Of a stretch of 8,444 nt of DNA, positions 6,258-8,444 are shown piece by piece. A program made the translations under genes and the position numbers. The first letter of the stretch is position 1; each line of letters starts with the position of its first letter. The DNA comes from an uncultured Lachnospiraceae bacterium (GTDB taxonomy: Bacteria; Bacillota; Clostridia; Lachnospirales; Lachnospiraceae): positions 1 to 8,444 of the forward strand of contig CAMQOJ010000167.1 of NCBI GenBank assembly GCA_947003375.1. The letters are read 5' to 3'. The notes below the pieces were generated by a model. It saw nothing but the letters and a program-made list of their open reading frames with translations. It did not search any database and was not told the origin of the DNA.

Positions 6258-6446
6258 ACCGGTAAATATACGGGAATCGGCACCTTCACGATTGTGGAGG
6301 AGGCGGACGGCAAGGGCGGATCCAGGTGGGGGCTTTTGAAATCCTATCAGAGCGGACGAAATCCTCCTTTCTCAGTGGCGCATATTAACTCTGGAAGCAC
6401 GGATTATCAACTCAATTTTTATGTTGAGCGGGCTGTTTTTCTATAA
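6258..6446 (+). pseudogene. Remnant of a cell-wall lysin SH3-like C-terminal domain
   Basis: The frame from 6258 reads TGKYTGIGTFTIVEEADG, then KGGSRWGLLKSYQSGRN (to 6362). This resembles the repeat seen at the C-terminal end of clostridial and phage N-acetylmuramoyl-L-alanine amidases or muramidases, which normally runs YTIVE..., WGxLKS, then a GWI segment. Here the GWI-type ending is missing. After about 6362 the frame continues with unrelated residues (PPFSVAHINSG and onward) to a stop at 6444-6446. Upstream the frame closes at 6222-6224 without a start or the rest of the enzyme. I read it as a fragment truncated on both sides, probably left from a prophage or lysin gene. Similarity is from memory of the family pattern and is not proven. 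Confidence 0.45.
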
Positions 6447-6450
6447 GTAT

Positions 6451-6483
6451 TGTGACAGGACTGTGATAAGGCTGTGGTCAGAG
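6451..6483 (+). repeat. Three near-repeats with 11-bp period upstream of the HMA-gene promoter
   Basis: TGTGACAGGAC (6451-6461), TGTGATAAGGC (6462-6472) and TGTGGTCAGAG (6473-6483) follow one another without gaps. An 11-bp spacing places them on the same face of the helix, as in direct-repeat sites of OmpR/PhoB-type response regulators. The last unit ends 32 bp before the -35 box of the next promoter. They could also be chance. Confidence 0.4.
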
Positions 6484-6515
6484 CCTGAAAATTCTGCAAA
6501 TCATTTTCCATCCTA

Positions 6516-6545
6516 TTGACAAAAGCAAGGAGTAAGAGGTATACT
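6516..6545 (+). promoter_or_regulatory. Consensus promoter of the metal-binding protein/ABC module
   Basis: A perfect -35 TTGACA (6516-6521) and TATACT (6540-6545) with an 18-bp spacer. Transcription would start near 6552, directly in front of the first GTTAG/CTAAC operator. The leader would be about 95 nt. Confidence 0.8.
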
Positions 6546-6554
6546 TAAAAATGA

Positions 6555-6570
6555 GTTAGCGGCTACTAAC
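6555..6570. promoter_or_regulatory. Operator copy 1 (GTTAGC-N4-ACTAAC)
   Basis: GTTAGC, GGCT, ACTAAC: five perfect outer base pairs in inverted orientation, starting about 10 bp after the -10 box. The same arms recur at 6601-6616. The size and symmetry resemble operators of TetR/AcrR-type repressors, and its place at +1 suggests repression of the promoter at 6516. The regulator gene is not in the window. Confidence 0.65.
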
Positions 6571-6590
6571 ACAGAACAGCCGCATTTTTT
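6559..6590 (+). terminator. Small intrinsic terminator (possible attenuator) in the HMA leader
   Basis: GCGGCT (6559-6564) pairs with AGCCGC (6578-6583) around a 13-nt loop, followed by A and a run of six T (6585-6590). The stem is short but fully GC-rich. It begins only a few bases after the predicted transcription start and its left arm overlaps operator copy 1. It may end transcripts from the module promoter prematurely, or close a transcript arriving from upstream. Confidence 0.5.
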
Positions 6591-6600
6591 GGGGGTATAG

Positions 6601-6616
6601 GTTAGTTTTTACTAAC
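6601..6616. promoter_or_regulatory. Operator copy 2 (GTTAGT-N4-ACTAAC)
   Basis: A perfect 6-bp inverted repeat, GTTAGT-TTTT-ACTAAC. Its centre is 46 bp from that of copy 1, and it lies between the leader terminator and the ribosome site of the HMA gene. A TATAAT follows at 6617-6622, but no good -35 accompanies it. Two matching sites around one promoter make a dedicated repressor likely. Confidence 0.7.
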
Positions 6617-6646
6617 TATAATTAGGAAAGAAAAGGAGGACGTTTT

Positions 6647-6904
6647 ATGGTGAAGATAACAGTAGGCATAGAAGGGATGGCCTGCGGTATGTGCGAGGCG
6701 CATATCAATGAGGCTGTAAGGAATGCCTTTCAGGTAAAGAAAGTGACAAGCTCACATGCAAAGAAGCGGACTGTCATAATTGCGGAAAAAGAGATCCCGG
6801 AGCAGGAACTGAAAAATATGGTTGCAAAAGCAGGATACAGTGTTGTTTCTGTAATCAGTGAGCCTTATGAGAAGAATGGGCTGTTCGGGCTGTTCCGGCA
6901 GTGA
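6647..6904 (+). CDS. Heavy-metal-associated (HMA) domain protein, CopZ-like
   Basis: An 85-residue cytoplasmic protein with one HMA ferredoxin-like fold. The metal-binding motif GMACGMCEAH has Cys13 and Cys16 in the GMxCxxC form used by copper chaperones and P-type ATPase metal domains to hold Cu(I) or similar soft metals. The beta-alpha-beta-beta-alpha-beta pattern continues through VKKVTSSHAKKRTVIIAE and LKNMVAKAGYSVVSVISE. The protein is about 15 residues longer than CopZ and ends in a hydrophobic, aromatic tail (KNGLFGLFRQ), possibly a docking segment. An excellent AGGAGG (6634-6639) sits 7 nt before the ATG. Two operators, a terminator and a strong promoter precede it, and a CydD-like exporter follows after 288 bp, so it may deliver or sense a metal for that system. 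The metal is not determined by the sequence. Confidence 0.9.
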   Translation: MVKITVGIEGMACGMCEAHINEAVRNAFQVKKVTSSHAKKRTVIIAEKEIPEQELKNMVAKAGYSVVSVISEPYEKNGLFGLFRQ

Positions 6905-7083
6905 TGGCGGTTTTCGGATTCTTCAGATTTGTGACGGATGTAATTCATCAGATGTCCGGCCTCCTTTCAGGGTATGCTGATTTATTCCCGCGAGCAATGA
7001 GCCAAGCGGCCGTGCTTGCACGGCCAGTTGGCGAATGCCGCGAGGGTCAAATACCCCGCTGCTCTGCAGCGTTGCAAGCTTGA
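6904..7083 (+). CDS. Possible small ORF overlapping the HMA stop codon, possibly disrupted
   Basis: The HMA stop and an ATG overlap as TGATG (6902-6906), the arrangement of translationally coupled genes. The frame gives 59 codons beginning MAVFGFFRFVTDVIHQMSGL and stopping at 7081-7083. Its second half (from about codon 28) is encoded inside the structured element 6987-7112, so that part looks like incidental translation. After the stop the same frame resumes without interruption and ends SGKVILAQTAGMGKALPIK at a stop at 7171-7173, just before the ribosome site of the ABC gene. This may be a real small gene split by the structured element, or chance. I do not recognise the protein. Confidence 0.3.
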   Translation: MAVFGFFRFVTDVIHQMSGLLSGYADLFPRAMSQAAVLARPVGECREGQIPRCSAALQA

Positions 7084-7112
7084 TACCCCGTTGCTTGCAG
7101 CGGGGTATTTGA
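6987..7112 (+). other. Highly structured inter-gene element with competing hairpins
   Basis: Three stems are visible. P1 pairs CCCGCG (6987-6992) with CGCG-a-GGG (7039-7046). P2, inside it, pairs GCCAA (7001-7005) with TTGGC (7028-7032) and GGCCGTGC (7008-7015) with GCACGGCC (7018-7025). P3 is a perfect 16-bp inverted repeat, TCAAATACCCCGCTGC (7047-7062) with GCAGCGGGGTATTTGA (7097-7112). In the P3 loop a second copy of ATACCCCG (7083-7090) can pair instead with CGGGGTAT (7101-7108), giving an 11-bp local hairpin with loop CTTG. The long and the local hairpin exclude each other. The element lies between the HMA and ABC genes, so it may be an attenuator, a processing site or a dispersed repeat. 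The T-content after the last arm is only moderate, which makes simple termination uncertain. Confidence 0.7.
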
Positions 7113-7192
7113 TTCTGGTAAGGTTATCCTAGCACAGACGGCTGGAATGGGGAAAGCGCTGCCTATAAAATGACGATTGCGGAGGTAAATTT

Positions 7193-8444
7193 ATGATGAT
7201 CAATAAAAGGCTGATCGGGACAGTCAGCGAAAGCAAAAAGTACATAGCAGGGAATGTGGCGGCACAGTGGTGTTCCCTTGCGGCGAATATTGTCATGATG
7301 ACGGCAGTGACAGGCCTGCTTGCTTCTCTTTTCCATAAAACGGCAGATAAAAACAACGGGTTCCTTACGGCGGCTATAGCAGCGGCGGCAGTTATGGTTC
7401 GTTATAACTGCACACTTCTTTCAAGCCGTATGGGATATCTCTCATCCAAAACGGTTAAAAAAACACTGCGTGAAAAAATATATGAAAAACTTCTGCGGCT
7501 GGGCGCTTCTTACAATGAGCAGGTGAAAACATCGGAAGTGGTGCAGGTAGCGGTGGAGGGCGTGGAGCAGCTCGAAACCTATTTCGGGGCATATCTCCCG
7601 CAGTTTTTTTATGCAATGCTTGCCCCGCTTACATTGTTTTCCTGTTTGTGCTTTGTCAATGTGCCGTCCGCTGTTGTACTGTTTGTATGTGTGCCACTGA
7701 TACCTGTATCGATTGCGGCGGTGCAGACATGGGCAAAAAAGCTGCTGTCAAAATATTGGGGGCAGTACACGGCTTTGGGAGATACCTTCCTGGAAAACCT
7801 GCAGGGGCTTACGACACTGAAAATTTACCAGTCTGACAGTTTTAAGAATGAGGAGATGAACCGCGAGGCGGAAAAGTTCCGTAGAATAACCATGAAAGTC
7901 CTGACAATGCAGCTTAATTCGATCACGGTCATGGATCTGATTGCCTATGGGGGTGCGGCATTAGGGGTGATTATGGCGGCAACGCAGTTCCGTGCAGGGA
8001 ATGTGACCCTTTCAGGGTGTCTTTTGGTTATCCTGCTCTCGGCGGATTTCTTCATCCCTATGCGGCAGCTTGGCAGCTTCTTTCATGTTGCGATGAACGG
8101 CATGGCGGCAAGCGATAAGATCTTCCGTCTGCTGGATTTTCCCGAAGCAGAAGAGAAAACAGGGAGCTTTCCGCAGGACTGTAAAATTGTCTGTACCGGG
8201 CTGCGCTTTTCCTATGGTGAAAATTCCTCCGATGGAGGGAATTCCTTTAATGAAGATAATTCCTCCTGCGGAGGAAGGGAAATCCTGCATGGGATCTCCA
8301 TGCAGTTCCCGAAAGGGGGATTTGTTTCCATTGTCGGGGAGAGCGGCTGTGGAAAATCCACCATGGCAGCAGTCCTTATGGGGAGGGGCAGCGGCTATGG
8401 CGGCTCGGTGAAAATCGGAGACAAAGAACTTTCAGATATAAGGG
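7193..8444 (+). CDS. CydD-like ABC exporter, fused membrane and ATP-binding protein (3' end missing)
   Basis: The frame is open from the ATG at 7193 to the window end (417 codons). GGAGGT (7181-7186) lies 6 nt upstream; the adjacent ATG at 7196 is a near-equal alternative start. The first 310 or so residues are a six-helix exporter membrane domain, with hydrophobic segments near residues 20-45, 58-78, 135-180 (two helices), 240-262 and 268-290. Segments such as GVEQLETYFGAYLPQFFYAMLAPL and DFFIPMRQLGSFFHVAMNGMAASDKIFRLLD recall CydD, the thiol-exporter subunit. The ATPase domain begins near 330, and Walker A GESGCGKST occupies 382-390. The Q-loop, signature and Walker B are beyond the window. 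A 3x6-residue repeat (344-361) is inserted just before REILHGISM. Such half-transporters usually pair with a second one encoded next door. The substrate is unknown. Lysine is mostly AAA here, unlike argS. Confidence 0.93.
   Translation, partial: MMINKRLIGTVSESKKYIAGNVAAQWCSLAANIVMMTAVTGLLASLFHKTADKNNGFLTAAIAAAAVMVRYNCTLLSSRMGYLSSKTVKKTLREKIYEKLLRLGASYNEQVKTSEVVQVAVEGVEQLETYFGAYLPQFFYAMLAPLTLFSCLCFVNVPSAVVLFVCVPLIPVSIAAVQTWAKKLLSKYWGQYTALGDTFLENLQGLTTLKIYQSDSFKNEEMNREAEKFRRITMKVLTMQLNSITVMDLIAYGGAALGVIMAATQFRAGNVTLSGCLLVILLSADFFIPMRQLGSFFHVAMNGMAASDKIFRLLDFPEAEEKTGSFPQDCKIVCTGLRFSYGENSSDGGNSFNEDNSSCGGREILHGISMQFPKGGFVSIVGESGCGKSTMAAVLMGRGSGYGGSVKIGDKELSDIR
8222..8275 (+). repeat. Three tandem 18-bp units inside the ABC transporter gene
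   Basis: Units begin with AATTCCT at 8222, 8240 and 8258 and encode the hexapeptides NSSDGG, NSFNED and NSSCGG (residues 344-361). Units 1 and 3 each also form a hairpin; in unit 3 TTCCTCC (8260-8266) and GGAGGAA (8270-8276) are a perfect inverted repeat around TGC. The tract interrupts the N-terminal part of the ATPase domain between FSYGE and REILHG. Confidence 0.85.

Noticed and set aside
1..8444. CRISPR arrays, tRNA or rRNA genes, att sites, plasmid origins.
   Set aside because: No regularly spaced repeats of CRISPR size, no cloverleaf with CCA-type end, and no rRNA-like segment were seen by eye; the tandem repeats found are short coding or regulatory repeats.

Overview
The window looks like chromosomal DNA of a gut-type Clostridia, most likely Lachnospiraceae. 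It is GC-rich over roughly the first 6.2 kb, with Gram-positive Shine-Dalgarno sites, a Fe/Mn superoxide dismutase, QueH, an ArgRS of about 590 residues and a coiled-coil hypothetical protein of a type I associate with that family. The assignment rests on recalled protein resemblance, not on a marker gene. The first 46 bases are not biological: they are an Illumina/Nextera i5 adapter ending in the Tn5 mosaic end, so genomic sequence starts at base 47 and the contig was cut inside a gene.

Layout. (1) 47-1662: the 5' part of a glycoside hydrolase family 2 gene on the minus strand, divergent from an AraC-family regulator. A 228-bp shared promoter region holds a 12-bp palindrome over the -35 of the hydrolase promoter; this is a typical sugar-inducible catabolic pair. 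(2) 1663-3217: a probable two-gene transcript encoding superoxide dismutase (Mn-type active-site residues) and the tRNA-queuosine enzyme QueH. (3) 3463-4241: a small minus-strand coiled-coil protein with tandem heptads, and the divergent argS promoter. (4) 4242-6087: argS with a strong sigma-A-type promoter, a 10-bp hairpin at the mRNA 5' end and a clear Rho-independent terminator. (5) 6088-6446: no intact gene, but a fragment resembling the C-terminal SH3-like part of a cell-wall lysin, apparently cut near 6360. (6) 6447-8444: a more AT-rich block, probably acquired. It has a consensus promoter, two copies of a GTTAGY-N4-ACTAAC operator flanking a small terminator, a heavy-metal-associated (GMxCxxC) protein, a highly structured inter-gene element with competing hairpins, and the start of a CydD-like ABC exporter that runs off the window.

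The left part is ordinary housekeeping and sugar-use DNA. The unusual biology is in the last 2 kb: a regulated metal-binding/ABC-exporter module with layered transcription control, a possibly disrupted small ORF between its two genes, and a three-unit in-frame 18-bp repeat just before the Walker A motif of the exporter.
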